A stretch of DNA of 64,000 nucleotides from Nitrosomonas sp. (GTDB lineage: Bacteria; Pseudomonadota; Gammaproteobacteria; Burkholderiales; Nitrosomonadaceae). A program made the position numbers and the translations under genes. The notes below the pieces were generated by a model that was given only the letters and a program-made list of their open reading frames with translations, did not search any database and had not been told where the DNA came from. The stretch lies in NCBI GenBank assembly GCA_016708955.1, contig JADJES010000003.1, positions 62,001 to 126,000 of the forward strand, read 5' to 3'. Shown piece by piece: positions 18,147-27,770 of this stretch. Position 1 is the stretch's first letter; the number at the start of each line of letters is the position of its first letter.

Positions 18147-18632
18147 TTATATGTGCGTGTGTTTCAATAAATCCGTTACAAGCTTATGAAAAACTTCTTT
18201 TGGATCTGATTCTTTATGCGCAGATTGCTTGGTGCCTTCAGAAGGATCGGCTGCCGAGGATTGTTCAGCTGCAGCAATTTTCTCATCAGTGATATTGCGG
18301 CAGAAATCGCAATAATTATTCCAATCTGTATTGTAGCTGAGCAGACGATCCTGAGGAAGGAATACTCTTAAAACTTCAAAGTTTTGCTGCATTCCAGGCA
18401 GCCGGGAGCAGAGGTAGGTGTTGATATTCTTAGGCCAGCGTTTATGCTGAGGATACATGTCAGCCAGTTCTGTTTCAATCGTATAGCGGAAGTTATCAAT
18501 CGCATCGGCACGGCGCTTGCGATTAAGAATTTCAACAAATACAGACACCACCCCTAAAAGGCCAAATAAGATAAAAGGCCATAATGGCACGGTTTCAAAA
18601 TATCCGGAGATTTGATCAATGATTTCGTTCAA
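18147..18632 (-). CDS. hypothetical single-span membrane protein
   Basis: 161 residues. One membrane helix at about residues 16-34 (VPLWPFILFGLLGVVSVFVEI) is followed by a basic patch and a soluble, probably cytoplasmic, domain with four cysteines, two of them in a CDFC pair (YCDFCRNI). The C-terminal 50 residues are low-complexity and Ser/Glu/Lys rich. It is not recognised as a member of a named family. It precedes the GNAT-like gene by 106 bp on the same strand. Confidence 0.55.
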   Translation of the reverse strand: MNEIIDQISGYFETVPLWPFILFGLLGVVSVFVEILNRKRRADAIDNFRYTIETELADMYPQHKRWPKNINTYLCSRLPGMQQNFEVLRVFLPQDRLLSYNTDWNNYCDFCRNITDEKIAAAEQSSAADPSEGTKQSAHKESDPKEVFHKLVTDLLKHTHI

Positions 18633-19087
18633 GGTTGTCTCAATTTAAGTACATTAGAAAACGCAGAATGGGTTCTTGTATCGAGAACCTCTACCCAGGG
18701 ATATTGCCGAAATAAGCGATCATGACGACGGGGCAGGTAAAAGGCGATTTTTCAATGACTTATTTTGTAACAATCGTATGCTTACCTGATCCTGACGATA
18801 CCCGCCTAGGCCCGTATCTTGCCATAGTAAGCGCGATGTATCAATATTGTTATTCTGTGTTGCTCAAATGGAAAAAGTGCGGGCAGTATTTTTTAAAGGA
18901 TTGATAATCACATGTGTCCGGTGATCCAAGCCGTTTTTCAGCTACTCATTAATAGCCGCCAGAAAGCGGGGAGGGCAGTTATTACTAAATTTGAATTGAC
19001 CTGACACTGCTTATTGCGTTATTTTTGTCTGCTTTTTTGTAAAAACCCTCTATTTTTAGATTTGTAATCTTGCTGGCTAAGTATTTT
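18633..19087. other. divergent intergenic region
   Basis: 455 bases between the hypothetical membrane protein and xseB. A 60-codon frame at 18722-18904 has no good ribosome site or recognisable product and is not called. The AT-rich part just before 19088 probably carries the xseB-ispA-dxs promoter. Confidence 0.4.
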
Positions 19088-19342
19088 ATGACCAAATCAT
19101 CTAAGCATGCTGTTTCATCTCAGCCAGAGAGTTTTGAGGCGGCATCCGCTGAATTGGAGAAAATAGTGACGGCCATGGAAGCAGGGCAAATGTCACTGGA
19201 GGCTTCTCTTTCAGCGTATCAGCGTGGAGCAGAGTTGTTGCAGTATTGTCAGAATAAACTGCAAGGTGCGCAGCAGCAGGTTCGCATGCTGGAAGCTGGC
19301 ATGTTAAAAGACTTTACAGGATCTGACAGTGATGAGCGCTGA
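19088..19342 (+). CDS. xseB: exodeoxyribonuclease VII small subunit
   Basis: 84 residues from ATG 19088; a longer in-frame start at 19070 would add six residues. Family pattern: SFEAASAELEKIVTAMEAGQ, then SLEASLSAYQRGAELLQYC with coiled-coil character. XseB binds the large subunit XseA, forming a nuclease that degrades single-stranded DNA. The stop overlaps the ispA start, as in many beta- and gammaproteobacteria where xseB-ispA-dxs form an operon. Confidence 0.93.
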   Translation: MTKSSKHAVSSQPESFEAASAELEKIVTAMEAGQMSLEASLSAYQRGAELLQYCQNKLQGAQQQVRMLEAGMLKDFTGSDSDER

Positions 19343-20225
19343 TTTTCAGAGCTGGACCGGTAGTTGTCAGGCGCGTATCGAGACATTCCTGGAATCGCGA
19401 TTACCTGCTGCAGATTGCGTGCCTGAACGATTACACAAAGCAATGCGTTATTCAGTGCTGGGTGGAGGGAAAAGGGTGCGTCCGCTATTGTCTTTTGCAG
19501 CCGGAGAACTTGCACTTGCAGATGCTGAGCGTGTGACGGTTGTTGCTGCAGCGGTAGAACTCATACATGCTTATTCTTTGGTACATGATGATCTGCCGTG
19601 CATGGACGACGATATTCTGCGGCGTGGCAAACCTACTTGTCACATAGAGTTTGATGAGGCTACTGCCTTGCTGACGGGGGATAGTTTGCAAACGTTGGCT
19701 TTTGAGTTATTGGCAGAGAAGTGTTTGGCGGATGAACCGGGAACGCAATTGGAGATGATCGCGCACCTGGCGCTAGCTGCTGGTTCGCGTGGTATGGCAG
19801 GGGGGCAGGCATTTGATTTGGACAGTGTTGGCAAGACTTTAAGCCTGCCGGAGCTGGAATTTATGCATATCCATAAAACCGGTGCGTTGATTCGTGCTGC
19901 TGTGATGCTCGGGGCGCGTTGTAATAACCGTTTAGATATTAATCAATTGAGTCAATTAGATCACTTCGCCAAATGCGTTGGTTTGGCATTTCAGGTGGTT
20001 GACGATTTGTTGGATACCGAGGCAACAACGGCCACATTGGGTAAAACCGCCGGTAAAGATGCTGAGAATAATAAGCCCACTTATGTCAGTATTTTAGGTA
20101 TTAGCCAAGCGCGTGAATTGGCGGAGAAATTGCAGCATGACGCTTATCAGGCTTTAGATAGCTTTGGTGAAGCTGCATTACGATTGCGTCAAGTAACCGA
20201 TTTTATAATTAAACGTAAATTCTGA
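19332..20225 (+). CDS. ispA: farnesyl diphosphate synthase
   Basis: 297 residues from ATG 19332 (GTG 19329 is the codon before). Both aspartate-rich motifs of short-chain prenyl synthases are present: DDLPCMDDD (first) and DDLLDTEA (second), with GGGKRVRP near residue 40. It condenses IPP with DMAPP and GPP to give farnesyl diphosphate, used for quinones and undecaprenyl carriers. It sits between xseB and dxs, so isoprenoid precursor genes are co-expressed. Confidence 0.94.
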   Translation: MSADFQSWTGSCQARIETFLESRLPAADCVPERLHKAMRYSVLGGGKRVRPLLSFAAGELALADAERVTVVAAAVELIHAYSLVHDDLPCMDDDILRRGKPTCHIEFDEATALLTGDSLQTLAFELLAEKCLADEPGTQLEMIAHLALAAGSRGMAGGQAFDLDSVGKTLSLPELEFMHIHKTGALIRAAVMLGARCNNRLDINQLSQLDHFAKCVGLAFQVVDDLLDTEATTATLGKTAGKDAENNKPTYVSILGISQARELAEKLQHDAYQALDSFGEAALRLRQVTDFIIKRKF

Positions 20226-20261
20226 GTTTTATTTCTCCAATATTTTTATTTCAGGTTTTGA

Positions 20262-22103
20262 ATGTATCCACTGTTAGATACCATTAGTTTTCCCTCCCAG
20301 TTACGTGAACTGGATCAAAAGAAATTAACGCAGGTTGCTAAGGAATTACGTAGTTTTCTCATTGAATCGGTCGCGAAAACCGGTGGCCATCTGTCCTCCA
20401 ATCTGGGTACGGTTGAATTAACCATTGCCCTGCACTATGTTTTTAATACACCGCATGACCAGATTGTTTGGGATGTAGGGCATCAAACCTATGCGCACAA
20501 AATTCTGACCGGGCGGCGAAGTGGCATGAATAAATTGCGCATGCAGGGCGGGTTAGCCGGATTTCCGCGCCGCGATGAAAGTGAGTATGACGCATTTGGC
20601 ACTGCACATTCCAGTACCTCAATCAGTGCCGCTCTCGGCATGGCGGTCGCTGCGCAATTAAATAAGACGGATCGGCGGGCAATTGCCATTATTGGTGATG
20701 GCGCCATGAGTGCGGGAATGGCGTTTGAAGCGTTGAATAATGCCGGTGTGATGGATGCTAATTTGCTGGTTATTCTAAATGACAACGATATGTCGATTTC
20801 ACGGCCGGTCGGCGCACTGAACAATTATTTGGCCAAGTTGATGTCGGGAAGATTCTATGCCACGGCGCGGCGTGCTGGCGAAAAAGTGCTGGGTGTTGTT
20901 CCGCCTATGCTGGAATTGGCTAAACGTGCCGAAGAGCATGTTAAAGGCATGGTAACGCCGGGTACCTTATTTGAAGAATTCGGATTTAATTATATCGGCC
21001 CGATTGATGGCCATGACCTGGATGTTTTGATTACTACGCTGAATAATATCAAGCTCCTTGATGGCCCGCAGTTTCTCCATGTGGTGACGCGTAAAGGTGC
21101 TGGTTATAGAGTGGCTGAAGAAGACCCTATTCTGTACCACGGTGTGGGTAAGTTTGATCCGGAAGAAGGAATTATTCCTAAATCAGCAGGAAAACCTGCC
21201 TATACACAAATATTTGGTGACTGGTTGTGTGATATGGCTGCGCAGGATTCCCGTTTAATAGGCATTACTCCGGCAATGCGTGAGGGATCCGGACTGGTTC
21301 GTTTTTCACAGGAATATCCTGAACGTTATTTTGATGTCGGTATCGCTGAGCAACATGCGGTTACCTTTGCGGCGGGTGCGGCATGCGACGGCTTAAAGCC
21401 GGTGGTGGCGATTTATTCGACCTTTTTGCAACGGGCTTATGATCAATTGATTCATGATGTTGCTATTCAGAATCTGCCGGTTGTGTTCGCCATCGACCGG
21501 GCCGGCTTGGTGGGGGCAGATGGTCCGACGCATGCAGGTAGTTTTGATTTATCCTACTTGCGTTGTATCCCGAATATGACCGTCATGGCTCCTGCGGATG
21601 AAAATGAGTGTAGGCAGATGTTGTATACTGCTTTCCAATTGGATACACCCTCGGCGGTACGATATCCAAGAGGTGCCGGAAGCGGTGTGCCGGTGCAAAA
21701 AGAAATGCAAGCATTACCTATCGGCCGCGGTGAAATCCGGCGGCAGGGGGAAAGAATTGCTTTGCTAGCTTTTGGCAGTATGCTGACACCGTGCCTTGAG
21801 GCGGCAGAAGAACTCAACGCAACAGCCGTGAATATGCGCTTCATTAAACCATTGGACGATGATCTGGTGGCATCTTTGGCCGCCAGTCATGATTTACTGG
21901 TTACGGTTGAAGAAAATACCGTGATGGGCGGAGCAGGCAGCGCTGTTACAGAATCGCTCAATAGTCAGCGAATTTGTGTCAAAGTGTTACAGCTAGGACT
22001 GCCGGATGTTTTTATCGATCAGGGTGATCCTGTGCAAATGCTTGCAGATTGCGGATTAGACAAGAATGGTATTATCCAATCAGTGCGGTCAATACTGTCC
22101 TGA
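20262..22103 (+). CDS. dxs: 1-deoxy-D-xylulose-5-phosphate synthase
   Basis: 613 residues, full length. Thiamine diphosphate motif GDGAMSAGMAFEALNNAG followed by NDNDMSIS; the transketolase-like central domain shows DVGIAEQHAVTFAAG and DRAGLVGADGPTHAG. It makes DXP from pyruvate and glyceraldehyde-3-phosphate, the first step of the MEP pathway, and so feeds the IspA enzyme encoded 36 bp upstream. Confidence 0.96.
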   Translation: MYPLLDTISFPSQLRELDQKKLTQVAKELRSFLIESVAKTGGHLSSNLGTVELTIALHYVFNTPHDQIVWDVGHQTYAHKILTGRRSGMNKLRMQGGLAGFPRRDESEYDAFGTAHSSTSISAALGMAVAAQLNKTDRRAIAIIGDGAMSAGMAFEALNNAGVMDANLLVILNDNDMSISRPVGALNNYLAKLMSGRFYATARRAGEKVLGVVPPMLELAKRAEEHVKGMVTPGTLFEEFGFNYIGPIDGHDLDVLITTLNNIKLLDGPQFLHVVTRKGAGYRVAEEDPILYHGVGKFDPEEGIIPKSAGKPAYTQIFGDWLCDMAAQDSRLIGITPAMREGSGLVRFSQEYPERYFDVGIAEQHAVTFAAGAACDGLKPVVAIYSTFLQRAYDQLIHDVAIQNLPVVFAIDRAGLVGADGPTHAGSFDLSYLRCIPNMTVMAPADENECRQMLYTAFQLDTPSAVRYPRGAGSGVPVQKEMQALPIGRGEIRRQGERIALLAFGSMLTPCLEAAEELNATAVNMRFIKPLDDDLVASLAASHDLLVTVEENTVMGGAGSAVTESLNSQRICVKVLQLGLPDVFIDQGDPVQMLADCGLDKNGIIQSVRSILS

Positions 22104-22212
22104 GTAATATTTAACTTATTGTTGCTTCAACGGCATTGATCCTGACTGGGAGTTGGCGAATGTGGAACTCAATTGTTTGCCAGAGACTCCTAATCCAATA
22201 GGAGGAAATAAT

Positions 22213-23019
22213 ATGAATAAACAAATAGACTTGCCCATTGCTGATGTGCAGAGTTCGCCTGACACCCGGCGTATTGCGATCGATAGGGTAGGGATTAAAG
22301 CCATACGCCATCCTGTGGTTGTGGCCGACAAGGATGATGGGGTGCAGCATACCGTGGCAATCTTTAACATGTATGTGAATTTGCCGCATAATTTTAAAGG
22401 CACGCATATGTCCCGCTTTGTGGAAATACTCAATAGTCACGAACGGGAAATTTCTGTTGAGTCATTTCAGGCTATCTTACGGGAAATGATCGAAAAACTG
22501 GAAACAGAGTCCGGTCATATTGAGATGACTTTTCCTTACTTCATTAATAAATCCGCACCGGTATCGCAAGTAAGAAGTTTATTGGATTATGAAGTGACAT
22601 TCATTGGTGAGATTAAAAATAATGAATATTTCTTTACTATGAAAGTCGTGGTGCCGGTAACGAGTTTATGTCCGTGTTCTAAGAAGATATCGAATTATGG
22701 CGCGCATAACCAACGCTCCCACGTTACTATTTCCGTACGCACGAATAGTTTTGTATGGATTGAAGATGTTATTAGAATTGCAGAGAATAATGCGTCCTGT
22801 GAACTCTATGGTCTTCTGAAGCGGCCTGATGAGAAATATGTGACTGAAAAGGCATACGATAATCCAAAATTCGTTGAAGACATCGTGAGAGATATTGCGG
22901 AAGTGCTAAACCATGATGCGCGCATTGATGCTTATGTGGTCGAGTCAGAGAATTTTGAATCTATTCATAACCATTCAGCGTATGCATTGATTGAGAATGA
23001 TAAGAAAAAACGCGCGTAA
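22213..23019 (+). CDS. folE2: GTP cyclohydrolase FolE2 (type IB)
   Basis: 268 residues from ATG 22213, which has a strong AGGAGGAAAT site; an upstream in-frame start at 22153 lacks one. Diagnostic PCSKKISNYGAHNQRS holds the active-site cysteine, with a late HNHSAYA segment. It converts GTP to dihydroneopterin triphosphate for folate and, in some organisms, queuosine. FolE2 can use metals other than zinc and is often Zur-controlled in bacteria that also have FolE1; no clear Zur operator was seen here. It follows dxs on the same strand. Confidence 0.94.
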   Translation: MNKQIDLPIADVQSSPDTRRIAIDRVGIKAIRHPVVVADKDDGVQHTVAIFNMYVNLPHNFKGTHMSRFVEILNSHEREISVESFQAILREMIEKLETESGHIEMTFPYFINKSAPVSQVRSLLDYEVTFIGEIKNNEYFFTMKVVVPVTSLCPCSKKISNYGAHNQRSHVTISVRTNSFVWIEDVIRIAENNASCELYGLLKRPDEKYVTEKAYDNPKFVEDIVRDIAEVLNHDARIDAYVVESENFESIHNHSAYALIENDKKKRA

Positions 23020-23033
23020 ATTAATGGTTGTAT

Positions 23034-24572
23034 TTATATGGCTTGCTGCTTGGAAAAGTCTTTGATACGGAATCCCAGTAGCCATAAAGCGGCGAAATAG
23101 CTGAATGCACCAAGAATAACTATCCAACTTAATCGGCCGGCACGCGCCATGGCTGAGTCGATTAACCAAGAAGCATCACTGCCCGTTGCCAACCATAAGA
23201 CAGCGCCCATAATCGTCAAAGCAGTCAGTATTTTCACAAAGAAAATAAGCCATCCGGGTTGCGGTTGATAAATTTTATGACTGCGTAACTTGTAATACAG
23301 TAATCCTGCGTTAAGACAAGCTCCCAAACCGATTGCCAATGCCAGTCCGGCGTGTTGTAAAGGAATGATGAAAGCGAGATTCATCAGTTGTGTGGCGATC
23401 AGCGTGATGACAGCAATTTTGACAGGTGTTTTGATGTTCTGACGCGCATAGAATCCAGGGGCAAGCACTTTAACTAGAATTAATCCAAGTAACCCCACAC
23501 TGTAGGCAATTAATGCTTCGCGTGTCATCCAGACATCATGATCAGTAAATGCGCCGTGGTGAAAAAGTGTTGTGATTAAAGGCGTCGCTAATAATGCCAA
23601 TGCCAGGGCCGCCGGTAAGGTCAGTAGTATTGTCAGTCGCAAGCCCCAGTCGAGCAAGCGGGAATATTCTTCGGTGCTATTGCTGTTGTAATGCCGGGCT
23701 AACGATGGCAATAGAATTGTGCCTAGTGCCACACCCAGCAAACCGGCGGGGAATTCCATTAATCGATCGGCATAATAAAGCCAGGATACACTGCCGGTAA
23801 CAAGAAGTGAGGCAAAGATGGTGTTGATCAACATACTGATCTGTCCGACTGATACACCAAAGATTGCTGGGCCCATTAATTTGATCACACGCCAGGCACC
23901 GGTGTCCGGGTTTCTGAAGCGGATGCGAGGCAATAATTTGAGCCGTAGCAGAAAGGGTATCTGAAAAGCGAGTTGTAATATACCACCGATAAACACTGCC
24001 CAAGCCAGTGCGAGAATCGGCGGATCGAGTAAAGGTGTGAGCCACAGTGAGCAGCCGATAAATGATAAATTTAATAGTGCTGGTGTAATCGCAGGAACAT
24101 TGAATTTGCCATGGGTGTTGAGTATGCCGCCTGCCAAAGCAACCAAGGAAATAAAAAATATGTAGGGAAACGTAATCTGCAAGAGTTCAACGGTTAAGTT
24201 GAATTTCTCCGGATCGGCAGAAAATCCGGGCGCACTGGCGTAGATAATTAGCGGTGCTGCTAAGATACCAATGGCACTAACGAAAAAAAGTGTGATGCCT
24301 AGAAGCGTGGTGATGTGATCGACCAAGTCTTGCGTTTCTACGGGGGTGCGCGTGTTTTTATACTCGGCAAGAATCGGAACAAATGCTTGTGAAAATGCGC
24401 CTTCGGCAAATAATCGCCGTAGCAGATTGGGAATACGGAAAGCAACAAAAAAAGCATCGGTTACCATCCCTGCACCAAAAATCCGCGCAATGATGACGTC
24501 ACGCAAGAAGCCGAGAATACGCGATATAAATGTCATGCTGCTGACAGCAGCGAGGGCTTTGAGTAAATTCAA
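23034..24572 (-). CDS. murJ: lipid II flippase MurJ
   Basis: 512 residues, multi-spanning (about 13-14 helices) MOP-family protein. The N-terminus has the MurJ pattern LLKALAAVSSMTFISRILGFLRD and the next segment RIPNLLRRLFAEGAFSQAF. It moves lipid II across the inner membrane for peptidoglycan synthesis. It is transcribed convergently to folE2, with 14 bp between the stops, so the two genes meet tail to tail without a visible long terminator. Confidence 0.95.
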   Translation of the reverse strand: MNLLKALAAVSSMTFISRILGFLRDVIIARIFGAGMVTDAFFVAFRIPNLLRRLFAEGAFSQAFVPILAEYKNTRTPVETQDLVDHITTLLGITLFFVSAIGILAAPLIIYASAPGFSADPEKFNLTVELLQITFPYIFFISLVALAGGILNTHGKFNVPAITPALLNLSFIGCSLWLTPLLDPPILALAWAVFIGGILQLAFQIPFLLRLKLLPRIRFRNPDTGAWRVIKLMGPAIFGVSVGQISMLINTIFASLLVTGSVSWLYYADRLMEFPAGLLGVALGTILLPSLARHYNSNSTEEYSRLLDWGLRLTILLTLPAALALALLATPLITTLFHHGAFTDHDVWMTREALIAYSVGLLGLILVKVLAPGFYARQNIKTPVKIAVITLIATQLMNLAFIIPLQHAGLALAIGLGACLNAGLLYYKLRSHKIYQPQPGWLIFFVKILTALTIMGAVLWLATGSDASWLIDSAMARAGRLSWIVILGAFSYFAALWLLGFRIKDFSKQQAI

Positions 24573-24717
24573 AACGATATATAAGTATTTGCGCGATTAG
24601 TGGGCAAGATGGAAAGCTGTTTTGCCCGGATTAGTTGTAATTCAAAATCCGTGCGCTTCTCAATTTCAATTCAGAATAAATTTCAACCCCAACCAAAATA
24701 AAAAGGGTAGTTTCAGC

Positions 24718-25440
24718 TCAGAAGAAGCGGCTTATTTTCTTCATGAAGCCAGCATCTGACCAGTTCCATTGCAGGCAATATTCGGCACCAAGTTTTGGGT
24801 TTTTAATATCGGCTTCGATTTTGGTTTGTCCGGTAACAACGGGCGGTAATAGCGCTTCTTCTACGTCATCATGCTTGCAGAAAAACCGAGCTGAAGAAAT
24901 AGAGCGTCCCGCCGGTAATTCAACAGTTAGATGCAGCTGCCGTGTGTCATTGTCAACGACGTGGGAAAGAACACCTTCTGTTTGTGTAAAAGCATCTTCG
25001 TATTCATATGATAGGATCAGATCAGAACCATTCACCACTTTTAACTCAGGTGGAAGTTTCATGCATACTCGGTAGCTGCCATTTTCTTTTATCTGTTCAG
25101 CCGGATCGCTATCATTGACTTTAAAGTTACTGATACTGCCCATCACACGAATATTTCTAAACCAATATTCTGAATTGTCAACATGACAGGCAGTTGTCAT
25201 TTGTGTTTGTGTTAGCGTTGCCTTATTGCCGCTCGTGTCATGGATAGTCAGTATTTTTCTTAGATCTGAGATAGTAAAAGCGGATTTGTTTTGTCTGTAT
25301 TGATCATAGACTAATAACGATGCACTGAAAGCAAATATTAACCCGATTACAAAGTAGTCAGTCAACAGTGCGACCAGAACACCAAAAATAATGAGTGTTA
25401 CATTGATATAAAAAATGAGTTGGTTGGGTTTGTCAAACAT
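24718..25440 (-). CDS. hypothetical membrane-anchored protein
   Basis: 240 residues with two adjacent N-terminal membrane helices (about 8-28 and 30-46) joined by a very short turn, then a soluble domain of about 190 residues that looks beta-rich and has four cysteines. It shows no motif that I recognise. Topology predicts the large domain on the same side as the N-terminus. Neighbours (murJ, the RiPP cassette) do not suggest a role. Confidence 0.5.
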   Translation of the reverse strand: MFDKPNQLIFYINVTLIIFGVLVALLTDYFVIGLIFAFSASLLVYDQYRQNKSAFTISDLRKILTIHDTSGNKATLTQTQMTTACHVDNSEYWFRNIRVMGSISNFKVNDSDPAEQIKENGSYRVCMKLPPELKVVNGSDLILSYEYEDAFTQTEGVLSHVVDNDTRQLHLTVELPAGRSISSARFFCKHDDVEEALLPPVVTGQTKIEADIKNPKLGAEYCLQWNWSDAGFMKKISRFF

Positions 25441-25712
25441 TCGGGACTCCTCGATTTGCAGGCTATTTTTATAGTATTTATTGAAGCGCTGAGTTTATCA
25501 GAGAGAGGCATGCAAAAAAAGCAAGATAGATAATAGATTGAAGCTGATCCGGAAAAACGCTGCAGATTAATCCATACCAAGTGATAGCTTTCCATTCTGA
25601 TGTGCGCAGAGGTGAGAAATTCTCGAAGCAATCAAGAAATGAAGGACTTCATTTGAATTTGGAGTTATTATCACATGTTACCGAATTGATCAATTTTTAT
25701 GGAGGAAGTTAG

Positions 25713-26051
25713 ATGTCAAAAAAATCAATGAAACCTATTTCACTCGCGTTAGGCACTGCACTTGTAACCAGTCTTGCTGCCAGTAATCTCTCGGCTGATA
25801 CCCGCGTAAATCTTTTTGCGATGAATGAACTATCTGGCGGTTACATGCAGCTTGCTGATGCGAGCAGTGCCAACAAATCAGGCCAAGAAGGTAAATCTGA
25901 TGGCAAGAAAACTGAGAATGAAGGTAAGTGCGGTGAAGGTAAGTGTGGCGGCAAAAAAGAGATGAAACAAAATATGGAAGGAAAATGCGGCGGCAAGAAA
26001 GCTGAGCAAGAAGGAAAATGTGGTGAAGGGAAATGCGGTTCTAAAAAGTAA
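25713..26051 (+). CDS. hvfA: EGKCG-repeat RiPP precursor (HvfA-like)
   Basis: 112 residues preceded by a good GGAGG site. A signal peptide (about 1-28, SLAASNLSA) and a conserved NLFAMNELSGGYMQLADA segment are followed by a Lys/Gly/Glu-rich tail with five EGKCG units (two tandem pairs and one single). This is the plan of HvfA-type precursors, whose cysteines are converted by an MNIO enzyme to oxazolone/thioamide groups that bind copper. The MNIO gene starts 12 bp downstream. Modification and copper binding are inferred from the family; the peptide should be exported to the periplasm. Confidence 0.82.
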   Translation: MSKKSMKPISLALGTALVTSLAASNLSADTRVNLFAMNELSGGYMQLADASSANKSGQEGKSDGKKTENEGKCGEGKCGGKKEMKQNMEGKCGGKKAEQEGKCGEGKCGSKK

Positions 26052-26063
26052 TTCGAACAATCC

Positions 26064-26921
26064 ATGAGCAGTAACCGATATCCTGTTCATGGCGCTGGTC
26101 TTGGTCTGCGGCGCTCGCTAATGAGTTCGCTTGCGGATCAAACCATACAACCAGTTAATTTCTGGGAAGTGGCGCCGGAGAACTGGATTGGTGTAGGCGG
26201 ACGCCACGGAAAATTTTTTCATGAGCTGACTGAGAAATTTCCTTTTATCTGCCATGGATTATCACTTTCAATCGGTGGACCGTCTCCATTGGACGAAGCC
26301 TTTCTGCACCGATTGAAGCGCTTCTTAAAAGAGCATCAGATCCGGTATTACAGTGAACACCTAAGTTATTGTAGTGACGACGGTCATCTGTACGACTTGC
26401 TTCCAATCCCCTTTACGGAAGAAGCGGTGCATTATGTTGCAGATCGTATCCGGCGTGTCCAGGATATCTTGGAACAACGCATCGCAATGGAAAATGTTTC
26501 CTACTATGCGGCACCTGGCAAGAAAATGGAAGAACTTGATTTTATTCAAGCCGTGTTGCAGGAAGCGGATTGTGATTTGTTGTTGGACGTCAATAATATT
26601 TATGTGAACAGCATTAACCATCGATACGATGCCGAAACATTTCTCCGGCAACTGCCAGCCGAACGCATTCGTTATATTCATGTTGCCGGACATTACCAAG
26701 AAGCAGAAGATCTGATTGTGGATACACACGGCGCGGATGTAATTGATCCAGTCTGGCAATTACTCGAAAAAGCCTATCGCCATTTTGGCGTCATTCCCAC
26801 GTTGCTGGAGCGCGATTTTAATCTTCCCCCATTGGTAGAGCTACTGGGAGAAGTAGAAATCATTCGTGCATTGCAGTCAAAATATTCAGATCAAAGCAAT
26901 GACCTCATACAACACGGCTGA
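26064..26921 (+). CDS. hvfB: MNIO (DUF692) multinuclear iron oxidase
   Basis: 285 residues with the DUF692/MbnB/TglH TIM-barrel pattern: GAGLGLR at the N-terminus, FWEVAPENWIG, AMENVSYY, LLLDVNNIYVN and HVAGH, which supply the metal-binding His, Glu, Asp and Asn residues. These enzymes use two or three iron atoms and oxygen to modify cysteines in a precursor peptide. It lies between the EGKCG precursor and the DUF2063 partner gene. Its stop region overlaps the start of the next gene by 23 bp, so translation is coupled. Confidence 0.88.
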   Translation: MSSNRYPVHGAGLGLRRSLMSSLADQTIQPVNFWEVAPENWIGVGGRHGKFFHELTEKFPFICHGLSLSIGGPSPLDEAFLHRLKRFLKEHQIRYYSEHLSYCSDDGHLYDLLPIPFTEEAVHYVADRIRRVQDILEQRIAMENVSYYAAPGKKMEELDFIQAVLQEADCDLLLDVNNIYVNSINHRYDAETFLRQLPAERIRYIHVAGHYQEAEDLIVDTHGADVIDPVWQLLEKAYRHFGVIPTLLERDFNLPPLVELLGEVEIIRALQSKYSDQSNDLIQHG

Positions 26922-27678
26922 TCGACCTGATTTTGTGCGGCAGCAATATGCTTTTGCGGCACACATCCGCAACCCGGAAAAAAATCCTTGTCCTGATGCA
27001 ATCGAGAAACGGCGTATGAAAATCTACCGAGAGTTGTTTTATAACAACGTGGAAGATTTTATGGCCAATACTTATCCGGTATTGCGTCAAATAATGCCGG
27101 ATGAACGTTGGCACGCCATGATCCGGGATTATTTTGCTAACCACCTATCGCATACCCCTTTGTTTCCAGAGATGCCGCGCGAGTTTATAAAATATCTAGA
27201 ATGGGAGCGCAATCCGCATTCGGATGACCCCCCTTTCATGTTGGAGCTTGCTCATTATGAGTGGGTTGAGTTGGCACTTTCTTTATCAGATGAGAAAATT
27301 GACGAAACAAAAATAGATACGCATGGCGATCTGCTGGATGGGATACCTATTATTTCCCCCTTTGCCTGGTCACTGAGTTATCGTTTCCCCGTTCATAGGA
27401 TTGGTCCGGCTTTTCAGCCTAAGGAAGCCGGTGAGACGCAAACGCACTTGATCGTTTATCGCGATGCCAATTTCGATGTGCATTTTATCGAGATCAACCC
27501 AGTGACGGCGCGGCTAATGCAGCTGATTTTGGAGAATAACAACCAATCCGGGCGGGTTCTGCTGCAACAAATGGCCACAGAACTGAATCACCCGCAACAC
27601 AATATCGTTATCCAGGGCGGTATAGAAATATTGAACGATCTCAAGAAGCGTCAAGTGATCTTGGGGGATAGAACTTGA
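26899..27678 (+). CDS. hvfC: DUF2063 partner protein of the MNIO enzyme
   Basis: 259 residues from ATG 26899. The N-terminal third is a DUF2063 domain (RRMKIYRELFYNNVEDFMANTYPVL, with helices before it), named a putative DNA-binding domain in databases but acting in related systems as the peptide-binding partner of the MNIO enzyme. The C-terminal part resembles other HvfC/BufC proteins. Overlap with hvfB and order A-B-C match the known operons. No transporter, sigma factor or DoxX (HvfD) gene follows. Confidence 0.82.
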   Translation: MTSYNTADRPDFVRQQYAFAAHIRNPEKNPCPDAIEKRRMKIYRELFYNNVEDFMANTYPVLRQIMPDERWHAMIRDYFANHLSHTPLFPEMPREFIKYLEWERNPHSDDPPFMLELAHYEWVELALSLSDEKIDETKIDTHGDLLDGIPIISPFAWSLSYRFPVHRIGPAFQPKEAGETQTHLIVYRDANFDVHFIEINPVTARLMQLILENNNQSGRVLLQQMATELNHPQHNIVIQGGIEILNDLKKRQVILGDRT

Positions 27679-27770
27679 CGATCAAGAAATAGCGTTACAG
27701 CTTCAATGTGTTATGCCGTTAGACTGCCATTGGTAAATGATGAAGGCGCATACCTTGTGCGGAAAATCAA

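Noticed and set aside
18722..18904. 60-codon frame before xseB
   Set aside because: No ribosome site, no recognisable motif and position in a promoter region.
25880..26045. Simple repeat or CRISPR-like array
   Set aside because: The repeats encode EGKCG units of one reading frame with a signal peptide and an MNIO gene behind; they are a RiPP precursor core.
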